64,000 nucleotides of DNA from Oscillospiraceae bacterium (GTDB lineage: Bacteria > Bacillota > Clostridia > Oscillospirales > Oscillospiraceae). Below are positions 1 through 7,996 of the stretch, in pieces; within the stretch, counting starts at the first letter, position 1, and every line of letters begins with the position of its first letter. The stretch lies in contig JAFVWL010000128.1 in NCBI GenBank assembly GCA_017501695.1, forward strand, positions 1-64,000, read 5' to 3'. Position numbers and translations under genes: made by a program. Under the pieces are notes generated by a model. It did not search any database. It had not been told where the DNA came from and saw nothing but the letters and a program-made list of their open reading frames with translations.

Positions 1-2
1 AT

Positions 3-92
3 ATTGATTACTATAACAACCGGCGTATCAAGGCAAGACTAAAGGGCTTGCCGCCTGCATTACACAGACAGCAAGCCCTCTCGGCAGCTTAA
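3..92 (+). CDS. IS3-family transposase, C-terminal end (partial)
   Basis: The frame open from the left edge encodes about 29 residues containing YYNNRRIKARLKGL before a TAA. This matches the usual end of IS3/IS150-type OrfB transposases (DDE integrase fold), where a YYN-R-K-LKGLSP motif lies just before the C-terminus. Only this tail is inside the window, so it cannot be seen whether the rest is intact. It lies just before a typical IS3 right end. The call rests on motif recognition over a short stretch. Confidence 0.72.
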   Translation: MDYYNNRRIKARLKGLPPALHRQQALSAA

Positions 93-113
93 ACAATTTG
101 AGTTAGAAATATT

Positions 114-138
114 TGTCTAACTTTTTGGGGTCACTTCA
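114..138. repeat. Right terminal inverted repeat of the IS3-like element
   Basis: TGTCTAACTTTTTGGGG followed by TCACTTCA lies 21 bases after the transposase stop. It has the form of IS150-group right ends. The exact last base and the target duplication cannot be set without the left end. Confidence 0.6.
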
Positions 139-140
139 CA

Positions 141-300
141 CTTCGGGCGGCGGACTTTTCGTTTCAATTCCCAGCAACGTGTAGGGGCGAGCCCAGCGGT
201 CGCATGTCCGGCGGCACCGCCGATGGACGGGAAGCTTCGGACAGGGCCGGTTTCCCTACCGCAGATTTATCGAATCATGAAACATTTTATGAATCATGGC
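141..300. other. Intergenic stretch without a gene
   Basis: No credible gene is seen between the IS end and the promoter at 310. The stretch is GC-rich and contains the hairpin CGGCGG-CAC-CGCCG near 211-225. A GTAGGGGCGAGCCC string resembles dispersed intergenic repeats of this bacterial group, but that is a weak impression. Confidence 0.35.
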
Positions 301-309
301 TGATATTTC

Positions 310-338
310 TTGACGAACCGGGGAAACAGGCATATAAT
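310..338 (+). promoter_or_regulatory. Sigma-A promoter of the glycosyltransferase gene
   Basis: TTGACG (310-315), a 17-base spacer and TATAAT (333-338), about 33 bases before the start codon. Confidence 0.82.
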
Positions 339-370
339 AACCTATATTTTAGTTACGAGAGGAAATCCTT

Positions 371-1318
371 ATGAAACTTTCCCTGGTGGTCCCCTGCTAC
401 AACGAGGCGGACAATGTAGCCGCGTTCCAGGACGCGGTGATCGGCGCCTTTGACGGCTGCGGCTATGACTACGAGATTATTTTTGTCAACGACGGCAGCA
501 AGGATGCCACGCTTCACAACCTGCGCAAGCTCCACGCCGCCCAGCGTTGCCCGGTGAAGGTAGTCTCCTTCTCCCGGAACTTCGGTAAGGAAGCCGGCAT
601 CTACGCCGGTATGTCCAAGGCCGACGGCGACTATGTTTCCATCATCGACGCGGACCTGCAGCAGCGGCCGGAAATCGTCCGGGACATGGTAAAGATCCTG
701 GATGAGGAGCCCCAGTACGATGTGGTAGCCGCCTACCAGGACCGCCGTGGCGAGGGCAAGGTCCTGTCCTTCTTCAAAAAGAGCTTTTACGCCATCATCA
801 ACAAGCTGTCCAAGGTCCAGCTTCAGAGCGACGCCAGCGATTTCCGGACCTTCCGCCGCAGTGTCCGGGACAGCATCCTGGAGCTGACGGAATACCACCG
901 GTTCTCCAAGGGCATCTTCGCCTGGGTGGGCTACGACACCAAATTCATCCCCTACACCGCCTGTGAACGGCATTCCGGCACCACCAAATGGAACTTCTGG
1001 AAGCTGCTGGATTACGCCATCGAGGGCATCATCGGCTACTCCACAGCCCCCTTGCGGTTTGCCACCTATATGGGCTGCTTCTCTGCCCTGGCGGCCTTTG
1101 TTTACCTGTTCGTGGTGGTGCTGCAGAAGCTGATCTGGGGCATCGATGTGCCCGGCTACGCCACCATCATCGTGCTGATTTTGTTCTTCGGTGCCATGAA
1201 CCTGCTGTGCATCGGCATCATCGGCGAATATGTGGGCCGTACCTTCGAGCAGAGCAAAAACCGCCCGGTTTATGTTGAAAAGGAATACCTGACCTATAAA
1301 AATGAGGCTTCGGAATAA
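371..1318 (+). CDS. Family 2 glycosyltransferase, polyprenyl-phosphate type (GtrB/DPM1-like)
   Basis: This 315-residue protein has a GT-A catalytic domain from the first residues (LVVPCYNEADN). The nucleotide/metal site DADLQQRPE lies near residues 97-105. Two hydrophobic helices fill residues 230-290, the layout of membrane enzymes that move a sugar from UDP- or GDP-sugar onto undecaprenyl phosphate for wall or surface glycosylation. The length fits the family. AGAGG lies just before the ATG. The gene has its own strong promoter and its last codons form half of a terminator hairpin, so it is monocistronic. The sugar donor cannot be told. Confidence 0.88.
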   Translation: MKLSLVVPCYNEADNVAAFQDAVIGAFDGCGYDYEIIFVNDGSKDATLHNLRKLHAAQRCPVKVVSFSRNFGKEAGIYAGMSKADGDYVSIIDADLQQRPEIVRDMVKILDEEPQYDVVAAYQDRRGEGKVLSFFKKSFYAIINKLSKVQLQSDASDFRTFRRSVRDSILELTEYHRFSKGIFAWVGYDTKFIPYTACERHSGTTKWNFWKLLDYAIEGIIGYSTAPLRFATYMGCFSALAAFVYLFVVVLQKLIWGIDVPGYATIIVLILFFGAMNLLCIGIIGEYVGRTFEQSKNRPVYVEKEYLTYKNEASE

Positions 1319-1336
1319 CCGAAGCCTCGCTTTTTA
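1304..1336. terminator. Bidirectional terminator overlapping a coding end
   Basis: GAGGCTTCGG/CCGAAGCCTC is a 10-bp stem with loop AATAA, followed by CTTTTT on the plus strand and ATTTTT on the minus strand. The left arm is the last codons of the glycosyltransferase and the loop holds its stop. It also serves the convergent gene that ends at 1334. Confidence 0.88.
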
Positions 1337-1759
1337 TTCACCCAAATACAGATTTTTCGCCCATTCCAGGATCTCGGCGTATTCCGTGCCGTTCTCTACC
1401 ACGTAGGTGTACTCCCCCAGCTTCAGCCAGACATCACCGAAGGTCACCACCAGCTCATCCTCAGTACCGGGGTTATAGGTGATCCGGTACAGCCAGGTTT
1501 CGCCGGTGGAAACGGACCAGGGGCGGATATTTAAGTCCACAAGACCCCGGGCAGTATCCATACGGTCCGCCAAATCGACAACTGCGCTGCCCGGTTCCGC
1601 GGATTCCATGACGGCAGTCTGAGACTGGGGAATTACGGTTTCCGGGTTGGGGGGCGCGGTCATAAACTCATAAACAAACATAAAGCCAAACAGAAAGACC
1701 GGCACGATCAGTGCCCGTAAAAAATACTTGTCTTTCCACAGTGCCAGAAAATTTTTCAT
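1334..1759 (-). CDS. Membrane-anchored protein of unknown function
   Basis: The 141 residues start with a short charged stretch, then one hydrophobic helix (about residues 15-33), a Pro-rich linker and a soluble extracytoplasmic domain of about 95 residues rich in Trp, Tyr and acidic residues. No lipobox is seen. It is the last gene after dacA and the uracil-DNA glycosylase on the same strand and ends in a shared bidirectional terminator. I do not recognise the family. Confidence 0.6.
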   Translation of the reverse strand: MKNFLALWKDKYFLRALIVPVFLFGFMFVYEFMTAPPNPETVIPQSQTAVMESAEPGSAVVDLADRMDTARGLVDLNIRPWSVSTGETWLYRITYNPGTEDELVVTFGDVWLKLGEYTYVVENGTEYAEILEWAKNLYLGE

Positions 1760-1773
1760 TCTATGTACCCTCT

Positions 1774-2346
1774 TTACACGGTATAGGGCTTGCAGCCAAG
1801 TTCCCGCAGCTTCTGCCGCAGGGTCAGCAGGTCTTCAAAGGTTTCCGGACGCTTGGACGGATCCCGCAGCAGGGCCGACGGATGATAAATGGCAGACATC
1901 CAGATTCCGTTCCGCTCCGTCCAGGTTCCGTGTTCCCGGGTGATCCGGAAATCCGGACGGATCAGCCGGGTGGCGGAGATCCGGCCCAGGCATACGATGA
2001 TCTTTGGCTTGATCAGGGCCACCTGATTGCGCAGGTAGCCGATGCAGGCATCCTGCTCCGCATCCAGAGGATCCCGGTTGTGGGGCGGACGGCATTTGAC
2101 AATATTGGCAATATAGCAGCTTTCCCGGCTCAGATCGATGATGGACAGCATATCATCCAGGAGCTTACCGGCAGGACCCACAAAGGGCTCCCCTTTCAAA
2201 TCCTCCTGTTCTCCGGGACCTTCTCCGATGAACATCACATCCGCGTCCCTGGGACCCACACCGAAAACCACATGATTCCGGGTCTGGCACAGGCCGCATT
2301 TGGTGCAGTTGCTGCAGCTATATTCCAGGCCTTCCCAATTCTGCAT
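1774..2346 (-). CDS. Family 4 uracil-DNA glycosylase (Fe-S type)
   Basis: Removes uracil from DNA at the start of base excision repair. The motif GEGPGEQED and the later HPSALLRDP are the two active-site blocks of family 4 enzymes. Four cysteines ([10 protein letters not shown] near the N-terminus, a further Cys in IVKCRPPHN) are placed to hold the family's [4Fe-4S] cluster. An upstream in-frame start exists, but the ATG at 2346 is chosen because AAGGAGC precedes it and it avoids overlap with dacA. That start gives 190 residues, normal for the family. Confidence 0.9.
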   Translation of the reverse strand: MQNWEGLEYSCSNCTKCGLCQTRNHVVFGVGPRDADVMFIGEGPGEQEDLKGEPFVGPAGKLLDDMLSIIDLSRESCYIANIVKCRPPHNRDPLDAEQDACIGYLRNQVALIKPKIIVCLGRISATRLIRPDFRITREHGTWTERNGIWMSAIYHPSALLRDPSKRPETFEDLLTLRQKLRELGCKPYTV

Positions 2347-2347
2347 A

Positions 2348-3811
2348 TTACCGGCTCCTTCTGCGTTCCGACCGCCGTTTTTTGTTCCGGCTTCTGCCCA
2401 TGACCTCCCGGAGCTTGCGTACCAGGATAACACCGCCGCCCAGAACCAGGATCACCGCGAAAATGACCCCGAGAACGATGAACGCCGTGGAAATAGCTCC
2501 GGCATCAAAGCCTTGTTCGATGGGGGTTTCCGGCTCCTGGGGCTCCGCCCGGACCAAGGCAGAATCGTTTTTGGTATACAGAGGCACATTAGCCACGCAC
2601 AGACCGTTATAATAGACCTGGCAATTGCCGATGTGGGTTCCCGCGGCCACGGGGGCAGTCAGGTTCTGATCCTTCAGTTCGATGCTCGTAGTGATCAGCT
2701 CCGTATCCAGATCCCTGGGCAGAACACAGGAAACCGATTCCATGGGGCCGATGACCACATCGTTGGCGCCGCTGCGCACCGGAATCTGCTCCACCACCTG
2801 GCCAGCATAAAGGACCTGCACGGTCCGGCTTTCCTGAAATCCCAGATCCAGCAGCAGACCCGCATCCTCAAAGGCACCCTGGCGCAGCATAACACCGTTT
2901 TCCGCGTATTCCGACTCCGCCTGCAGGACCACGGCGATATAAACCGCGCCGTCCTGTTCCGCTGTGATGGCAAGATTCCGGTGTCCTTCGTCGGTGTTGC
3001 CCGTCCGGCCGCCGGTGACCCGCTCATCGTAATAATCCATGGTCAGCTCCTGGCTGCCCATATAATTGGTGGTGCGAAAGGTCCGCTCTTCCGCCTTGTT
3101 GGTGGCCATAAGTACATAATTGGGCGCGCCGAAGACATCCATGAAGAAGGGATACTCCATGGCCTGCCGGATGATCTTCAGCATATCCCGGGCAGTGGTC
3201 ACCTGAGAAGGATGATGCAGACCGTGGGCGTTGACAAACCGGGTACCGGTGCAGCCCAGCTCCGCCGCCCGCTGATTCATCAGGTCCACAAACCCCTCCT
3301 GGCTGCCGCCGATATGCTCCGCGATCACCGCCGCGGCATCATTGGCGGAACCCACCATCATCACATAGATCAGTTCCTTCAGGGTAATCAGTTCCTCGGG
3401 ATAAAAGCCGGCGATCATAGCACCGGAGGGAACAGAATCCAGCGCCTGCCAGGAAACAGTGACCAGTTCGTTCAAATCTCCCTTTTCAATGGCCAGCAGG
3501 GCAGTCATGATCTTGGTGAGACTGGAGGGGTACAGTGGGGTATCCGGATGCCAGGCATAGACCATAGTATCCGTGGTAACCTCGTAAAGAATGCCGGAGG
3601 CCGCGGATTTCATGTAGGACCTGGACTCATGGATAGGCCGGTACGCGTCGGGAGAATGGGAGCCCTTGGTGACCACAGGGTCCGGCTCCTGAGTAGAAAC
3701 AGCATCGGTAGGATCCGTCTCCTCCGCAAACGCAGGGAAAACCGGACCCCGAAGAAGGCCCGCAAACAGCAGCAGACCCAGAATCAGGGCAAAAATTTGT
3801 CTTTTTTTCAT
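2348..3811 (-). CDS. dacA: D-alanyl-D-alanine carboxypeptidase (DacA/PBP5-6 class)
   Basis: Trims the terminal D-Ala from peptidoglycan pentapeptides outside the membrane. There is an N-terminal signal peptide and the serine motif SSLTK near residue 100. SAND is the SxN motif. The third motif appears as GRTG rather than the usual KTG, a conservative change. A C-terminal beta domain is followed by a transmembrane helix and a basic Arg/Lys-rich tail. The 487 residues are long for the family because of the C-terminal anchor. The gene starts from a strong promoter at 3879-3907 and heads a run with the glycosylase and the small membrane protein. Confidence 0.92.
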   Translation of the reverse strand: MKKRQIFALILGLLLFAGLLRGPVFPAFAEETDPTDAVSTQEPDPVVTKGSHSPDAYRPIHESRSYMKSAASGILYEVTTDTMVYAWHPDTPLYPSSLTKIMTALLAIEKGDLNELVTVSWQALDSVPSGAMIAGFYPEELITLKELIYVMMVGSANDAAAVIAEHIGGSQEGFVDLMNQRAAELGCTGTRFVNAHGLHHPSQVTTARDMLKIIRQAMEYPFFMDVFGAPNYVLMATNKAEERTFRTTNYMGSQELTMDYYDERVTGGRTGNTDEGHRNLAITAEQDGAVYIAVVLQAESEYAENGVMLRQGAFEDAGLLLDLGFQESRTVQVLYAGQVVEQIPVRSGANDVVIGPMESVSCVLPRDLDTELITTSIELKDQNLTAPVAAGTHIGNCQVYYNGLCVANVPLYTKNDSALVRAEPQEPETPIEQGFDAGAISTAFIVLGVIFAVILVLGGGVILVRKLREVMGRSRNKKRRSERRRSR

Positions 3812-3840
3812 AAAATGACCTCAATATCACAGAACCGGAC

Positions 3841-3869
3841 TTGTCCGGGAGAGAAACTTTGTGTATAAT
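3841..3869 (+). promoter_or_regulatory. Promoter reading toward the helix-hairpin-helix gene
   Basis: TTGTCC (3841-3846), 17 bases, TATAAT (3864-3869). It overlaps and faces the dacA promoter. Confidence 0.75.
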
Positions 3870-3878
3870 ATTTGTGAT

Positions 3879-3907
3879 ATTATATCAGCTTTTCCCAGGA
3901 TAGTCAA
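3879..3907 (-). promoter_or_regulatory. dacA promoter
   Basis: On the minus strand, TTGACT (3907-3902), 17 bases, TATAAT (3884-3879). Its -10 box is one arm of the palindrome TATAATAT-TTGTG-ATATTATA (3864-3884). Confidence 0.8.
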
Positions 3908-3925
3908 TGCAAGAGGTTCCGCTCC

Positions 3926-4327
3926 ATGAAAAAAGCGACATTTTGGATCCCGGTTTTACTGACTGCCGCCGTGGCAGCGCTTACCGTGGGTTTCTTTCTG
4001 ATCCGCAATCTGCCGTCAGATCCGGTTCAGCTTTATCTTCCCCAGCAGGTCCAAACAGAACCGCCAACTTCCCCCTCGGACGCAGCGCCCACGGAAACCA
4101 CCGCTCCGGGTCCCATTGATCTGAATACAGCGACGCTGGAGCAGCTCATGACCCTGCCAGGCATCGGGCAGGTCTATGCTCAGCGGATCCTGGATTACCG
4201 GCATGAGCACGGACCCTTTGCCGTGGTCACGGACCTGCTGCAAGTCAGCGGCATCGGAGAAAAACGTCTGGAAGCAATCCTGGATTATATTACGATCGGA
4301 GGACAATATGAAGATACTGGTAGTTGA
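3926..4327 (+). CDS. ComEA-like helix-hairpin-helix DNA-binding protein
   Basis: The 133-residue protein has an N-terminal membrane helix, a Pro/Thr-rich linker and a C-terminal double helix-hairpin-helix: [18 protein letters not shown], then [15 protein letters not shown]. This is the ComEA layout, in which an anchored HhH domain binds incoming DNA outside the membrane during transformation. The N-terminal SLBB domain of longer ComEA proteins is missing and no other competence gene lies nearby. A role in DNA uptake is therefore possible but unproven. The stop overlaps the next gene by 20 bases. Confidence 0.75.
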   Translation: MKKATFWIPVLLTAAVAALTVGFFLIRNLPSDPVQLYLPQQVQTEPPTSPSDAAPTETTAPGPIDLNTATLEQLMTLPGIGQVYAQRILDYRHEHGPFAVVTDLLQVSGIGEKRLEAILDYITIGGQYEDTGS

Positions 4328-4985
4328 TGATGAAGAGCTGCTTGTTAAAGGCATCCGCTTCAATCTGCAAAACGATGGCTACGAGGTGATTACCGGCTTT
4401 AACGGACTGGACGCCGTTTCCATGGCCCAGCACATGAAGCCGGACCTGGTGATCCTGGATGTGATGATGCCGGAAATGGACGGTCTGACCGCCTGCTCCA
4501 AGATCCGGGAATTTTCGGACATCCCCATCATCCTGCTGACCGCCAAGGCTGACGATATGGACAAGCTCATCGGCTTCGATTCCGGTGCCGACGATTATCT
4601 GACCAAACCCTTCAACATTCTGGAACTGAAGGCACGGGTCCGTGCCCTGCTGCGCCGGGCCGGAACCGCCTCCCGGTCCGACGAAAACCGGCTGACCGTC
4701 GGCTCCATTACCCTGGACCTGGACGGACGGAACGCCTACCGTAACGGCGTGTTGGCGGATTTGACCGCCAAGGAATTCGATGTGGTGGAATTCCTCATGC
4801 GAAACCCCAACCGGGTCTATTCCCGGGAAGCCCTGCTGGATACCATTTGGGCTTATGAATACCGCAGCGATATCCGTACTGTGGATGTCCATATCCGACG
4901 GCTCCGGGAAAAGCTGGAGGAAAATCCCGCGGAGCCCAAGTACATTATGACGAAATGGGGCGTTGGCTATTACTTCAAAAAATAA
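4308..4985 (+). CDS. OmpR/PhoB-family response regulator
   Basis: The 225 residues hold a receiver domain with the phosphoacceptor in [12 protein letters not shown] and the conserved Lys in YLTKPFN, then a winged-helix DNA-binding domain ending in GVGYYFKK. The ATG at 4308 follows GGAGG. An in-frame start further upstream would run inside the preceding gene and is not needed. The 3' end overlaps the kinase gene, so the pair is co-translated. Target genes are unknown. Confidence 0.95.
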   Translation: MKILVVDDEELLVKGIRFNLQNDGYEVITGFNGLDAVSMAQHMKPDLVILDVMMPEMDGLTACSKIREFSDIPIILLTAKADDMDKLIGFDSGADDYLTKPFNILELKARVRALLRRAGTASRSDENRLTVGSITLDLDGRNAYRNGVLADLTAKEFDVVEFLMRNPNRVYSREALLDTIWAYEYRSDIRTVDVHIRRLREKLEENPAEPKYIMTKWGVGYYFKK

Positions 4986-6411
4986 ACGGGCCTACCGGCC
5001 CCGCAGCAATACACAGTTTCGATACGCCCTGATATACATGACTGTCACCTTCGGTGTGCTGTTGTTCCTGAACATCTATTGCTCCCAAACCAGCCAGCAG
5101 ATCTTCTATCAGAGCAAGGAAGCCTCCATGATCGAAAAATGCCAGCTTGCGGCTTCAGAGCTTTCCAGCCTGGAAGTGATCAACCGTGAAAATGTTTCTG
5201 AAACCATTTCCGGGATGGAGAGTCTTCGTGTCACACGGCTTATCGTCACAGATCAGGCAGGTCAGGCCATCTATGACTCCTGGGCTCCCAATACGGCAGG
5301 CAAATACGTGCTGTTTCCGGAGGTTGTGGAAGCTTTGGGCTGCAACGATGTGTTCACCTGGCGATATCACGACGGTGTCATGCATTCCCAGGCCGCGGTG
5401 CCCATGATGTACTACGGCACCCTGACAGGGTGCGTCTATATGATGGAATACGATGCCCAGCAGGGCAGCCTGATCCGCTCCCTGCAGGCCAACATTCTGA
5501 CCATCACCGTCGTTTTGGAGCTGGTGGTCATTCTCTTTTCCCTGTTTTTTGCCCGGGCCTTCTCCACCCGGATGCGGCGGATCATGGCTTCCATGCGCAT
5601 CATTCAGGAGGGCGACTATACCCATAAGGTTAACCTTGGAGGTCACGATGAGCTTTCTATTCTGGGCAGCGAAATCAATGATCTGACGGACCGTCTGCAA
5701 ACCTCCGAGGCCAAGCGCCGGCAGTTCGTCTCCGACGCGTCCCATGAGCTGAAAACACCCCTGGCCTCCATCAAGCTGCTGACGGACTCCATTTTGCAGA
5801 ACGAAATGGATCAGCCTACGGTTATGGAATTTGTGGAAGACATCGGCAAGGAAGCGGACCGGCTGAACAGAATGTCCCAAAAGCTCCTTTCCCTTTCCAA
5901 AGCCGAAAGCCAGGAAGAAAACGAGTCCGAAATCATCCGCATGGCTCCCACGGCAGAACGCGTGGTGCGGATGCTCACCGGAATCGCGGAGAAGAGCCAG
6001 ATCCGCATCGAAACGGACCTGTCCGGCGACTGTCCGGTGCTGATCCAGGAGGATGACCTGTACCAGATCATCTTCAATCTTGTGGAAAACGGCATCAAAT
6101 ACAACACCCCCGGCGGCACCCTGACCCTTACCCTCCAGCGGGACGAGGACAACGCCATGCTGAAAGTGACGGACACCGGCGTGGGAATCCCCACAGAATC
6201 CATCGGTCATATTTTTGAGCGGTTCTACCGGGTGGACAAAGCCCGGTCCCGGAAATCCGGCGGCAGCGGTCTTGGCCTGTCCATTGTCCGGGGTATTGTG
6301 GAACGAAACAACGGTACCATTCTGGTGGAAAGCGCCCTGGGTCAGGGTACCACCTTCACCGTCTATTTCCCTGCCTTTGACACCGAGGAAACGGAGGAAT
6401 CCGCTACATGA
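4963..6411 (+). CDS. Sensor histidine kinase, partner of the adjacent response regulator
   Basis: The 482 residues contain two membrane helices enclosing an extracytoplasmic sensor of about 130 residues, then a HAMP linker. The phosphoacceptor box is SHELKTPLASIKLL. The ATPase domain has N-box NLVENGIKYN, G1 DTGVGIP, an F box and G2 GGSGLGLSI. The order resembles PhoR/WalK-type kinases without a PAS domain. The apparent start is TTG at 4963, inside the regulator gene. The next ATG (5038) would begin inside the first membrane helix, so TTG or another upstream start is more likely. The signal sensed is unknown. Confidence 0.94.
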   Translation: MAITSKNKRAYRPRSNTQFRYALIYMTVTFGVLLFLNIYCSQTSQQIFYQSKEASMIEKCQLAASELSSLEVINRENVSETISGMESLRVTRLIVTDQAGQAIYDSWAPNTAGKYVLFPEVVEALGCNDVFTWRYHDGVMHSQAAVPMMYYGTLTGCVYMMEYDAQQGSLIRSLQANILTITVVLELVVILFSLFFARAFSTRMRRIMASMRIIQEGDYTHKVNLGGHDELSILGSEINDLTDRLQTSEAKRRQFVSDASHELKTPLASIKLLTDSILQNEMDQPTVMEFVEDIGKEADRLNRMSQKLLSLSKAESQEENESEIIRMAPTAERVVRMLTGIAEKSQIRIETDLSGDCPVLIQEDDLYQIIFNLVENGIKYNTPGGTLTLTLQRDEDNAMLKVTDTGVGIPTESIGHIFERFYRVDKARSRKSGGSGLGLSIVRGIVERNNGTILVESALGQGTTFTVYFPAFDTEETEESAT

Positions 6412-6935
6412 AACGACTGATCTGCCTGATCCTGATTATTTCCCTTTGCCTGTGCCTTCCGGCCTGCCGGACCCAGCAGACGGAAACCTTCCAGGATCCT
6501 GTGGCGTTCTATTTCCTGCGGGCCCAAACGGACACCGTGGACCACGGCACACCCTTCAGTGTCATCGTTCCGGTAACCCGGGAAGGCCATGGAGTCCGAA
6601 GCAATCTTTCTGCCTTGCTGAACCGGTATTTCTCCGATCCCGCAACGGAAACCACCCGTTCCCCCTTCCCTGCCGGAACCTATGTAATCAGTGTCAGCAA
6701 CGATACGGATACCCTGGAGATCACCCTGACGGATGCCTTCGCCACCTTAACTGGGCTGGATCTGACTCTGGCCTGCGCCTGCCTGACCCGCACAGTGCTG
6801 GACCTGACCGGAACCGGCGCCGTCCGGATCTGCGCGGAAACCAAGCTTCTGGACGGACATCCCTCCATCACCATGGACCGGAGCAATCTGCTTCTGATCG
6901 ACATCGCCACCCAACCCACAGAAAACGAAAGGTAA
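6408..6935 (+). CDS. GerMN-domain lipoprotein
   Basis: A lipoprotein signal (LCLCLPAC) puts the mature N-terminal Cys at about residue 20. The following 150 residues carry a GerMN-like fold: VAFYFLRAQTDT, a repeated turn with NLSALLNRYFSDP, then LTGLDLTLACACLTRTVLDL. GerMN domains occur in the sporulation/germination protein GerM and in lipoproteins next to two-component systems. The gene overlaps the kinase stop by four bases (ATGA), so it probably belongs to the same signalling unit, perhaps as an envelope accessory. Confidence 0.75.
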   Translation: MKRLICLILIISLCLCLPACRTQQTETFQDPVAFYFLRAQTDTVDHGTPFSVIVPVTREGHGVRSNLSALLNRYFSDPATETTRSPFPAGTYVISVSNDTDTLEITLTDAFATLTGLDLTLACACLTRTVLDLTGTGAVRICAETKLLDGHPSITMDRSNLLLIDIATQPTENER

Positions 6936-6940
6936 TCATT

Positions 6941-7696
6941 ATGAAATTCATTTCATGGAACGTCAACGGTCTTCGGGCCTGTATGGGAAAGGGCTTTGCG
7001 GACTTTTTCCGGGAAGCTGACGCGGACTGCTTTTGCCTGCAGGAGACCAAGCTGCAAGCCGGACAGATCCGGATGGACCTGCCCGGATACCGGGAATACT
7101 GGAATTACGCGGAGAAAAAGGGCTATTCCGGCACCGCCATTTTCAGCAAACCGGAACCCCTGTCCGTAACCTACGGCGTTGGAGTTCCGGAGCTGGATAC
7201 GGAAGGACGACTGATCACTCTGGAATTCGACGGATTCTATCTGGTGACCTGCTATACCCCCAACGCCCAGCGGGGCCTGGCCCGGCTGGACCACCGGATG
7301 AACTGGGACGGAGCCTTCCGCAAATATCTGGCGGCGCTGGATCAGAAAAAACCGGTCATCGTCTGCGGCGATTTGAACGTGGCCCATCAGGAAATCGATT
7401 TGAAAAATCCTGCCTCCAACCGGGGAAGCGCCGGCTTCTCCGACGAGGAGCGGTCCAGCTTCACACAATTGCTGGAAACCGGGTTTACAGATACCTTCCG
7501 GCACCTGAACCCGGATGCCACCGGAGCATATACCTGGTGGAGCTATATGTTCAACGCCCGGCAGAACAACGCAGGCTGGCGCATCGACTATTTCCTGGTA
7601 TCCAACCGGATCGCGGACAAGATCAAGGCAGCCCCCATCTATTCCAATATCCTGGGCTCCGACCATTGCCCCGTGGGCCTGGAGATTGAGCTGTAA
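6941..7696 (+). CDS. xth: Exodeoxyribonuclease III
   Basis: Apurinic/apyrimidinic endonuclease and 3'-exonuclease of base excision repair. The 251 residues start with FISWNVNGLRAC. Metal and catalytic motifs are LQETKL, GDLNVAHQEIDL and the terminal SDHCPVGLEI, all in canonical order. The ATG at 6941 sits after AAAGG. A much longer in-frame opening upstream runs across the kinase and lipoprotein genes and is spurious. Together with the glycosylase at 1774 the region carries two steps of uracil repair, but they are on opposite strands. Confidence 0.95.
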   Translation: MKFISWNVNGLRACMGKGFADFFREADADCFCLQETKLQAGQIRMDLPGYREYWNYAEKKGYSGTAIFSKPEPLSVTYGVGVPELDTEGRLITLEFDGFYLVTCYTPNAQRGLARLDHRMNWDGAFRKYLAALDQKKPVIVCGDLNVAHQEIDLKNPASNRGSAGFSDEERSSFTQLLETGFTDTFRHLNPDATGAYTWWSYMFNARQNNAGWRIDYFLVSNRIADKIKAAPIYSNILGSDHCPVGLEIEL

Positions 7697-7704
7697 ACGA
7701 AAAG

Positions 7705-7722
7705 ACTGCGGTTATCCGCAGT
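7705..7722. repeat. Left copy of the duplicated terminator hairpin, element 1
   Basis: An 18-base perfect copy of the sequence at 7979-7996, itself a stem-loop ACTGCGG-TTAT-CCGCAGT. On the minus strand it is followed by CTTTTCGTTT. On the plus strand it is followed by the element instead of a T run. Confidence 0.85.
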
Positions 7723-7978
7723 CAGACTGTCGAAAAACCTGTCATTGCGAACCAGTGCGCACACTGCGACTCGCCAAGAGCCGCCCTTCGGGCGGTTGCT
7801 CGCTTGCATGGCGCCTGCGGGCGCACATGGTGTGGCAATCCGTTCTCCAAAATGTTTCGTTTCTTGCTGAAAGTGCGCCTAAAACTGCAGGTTTTAGGGG
7901 ATGCGGATTGCCACGTCGCCGCCTTTTGGGCGGCTCCTCGCAATGACATTCTTGTTTCGATACTTTTTTGACACGCTG
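7723..7978. mobile_element. Short non-autonomous element inserted in a terminator (copy 1, 256 bp)
   Basis: Starts CAGACTGTCGAAAAA and ends TTTTTTGACACGCTG. The end, read inverted, matches the start at 12 of 15 bases, so these are terminal inverted repeats. Inside is a second nested pair GTCATTGCGA/TCGCAATGAC and two GGCAATCC/GGATTGCC boxes. No open frame looks real. It is flanked by exact copies of an 18-base hairpin. A second copy lies at 40644-40824. This explains the bases between exonuclease III and the next gene. Confidence 0.8.
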
Positions 7979-7996
7979 ACTGCGGTTATCCGCAGT
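7979..7996. repeat. Right copy of the duplicated terminator hairpin, element 1
   Basis: Identical to 7705-7722 and followed by CTTTTT on the plus strand, so it can end transcripts that read through the element from exonuclease III. It overlaps the stop codon of the convergent gene that ends at 7986. Confidence 0.85.

Noticed and set aside
2300..3868. A 522-codon plus-strand frame opposite dacA
   Set aside because: Shadow of dacA with His/Arg/Gln-rich composition. The minus-strand gene has signal peptide, serine motif and promoter.
6215..6940. A long upstream extension of exonuclease III
   Set aside because: It crosses the end of the kinase gene and the entire lipoprotein gene in another frame. 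ATG 6941 has a ribosome site and matches the family start.
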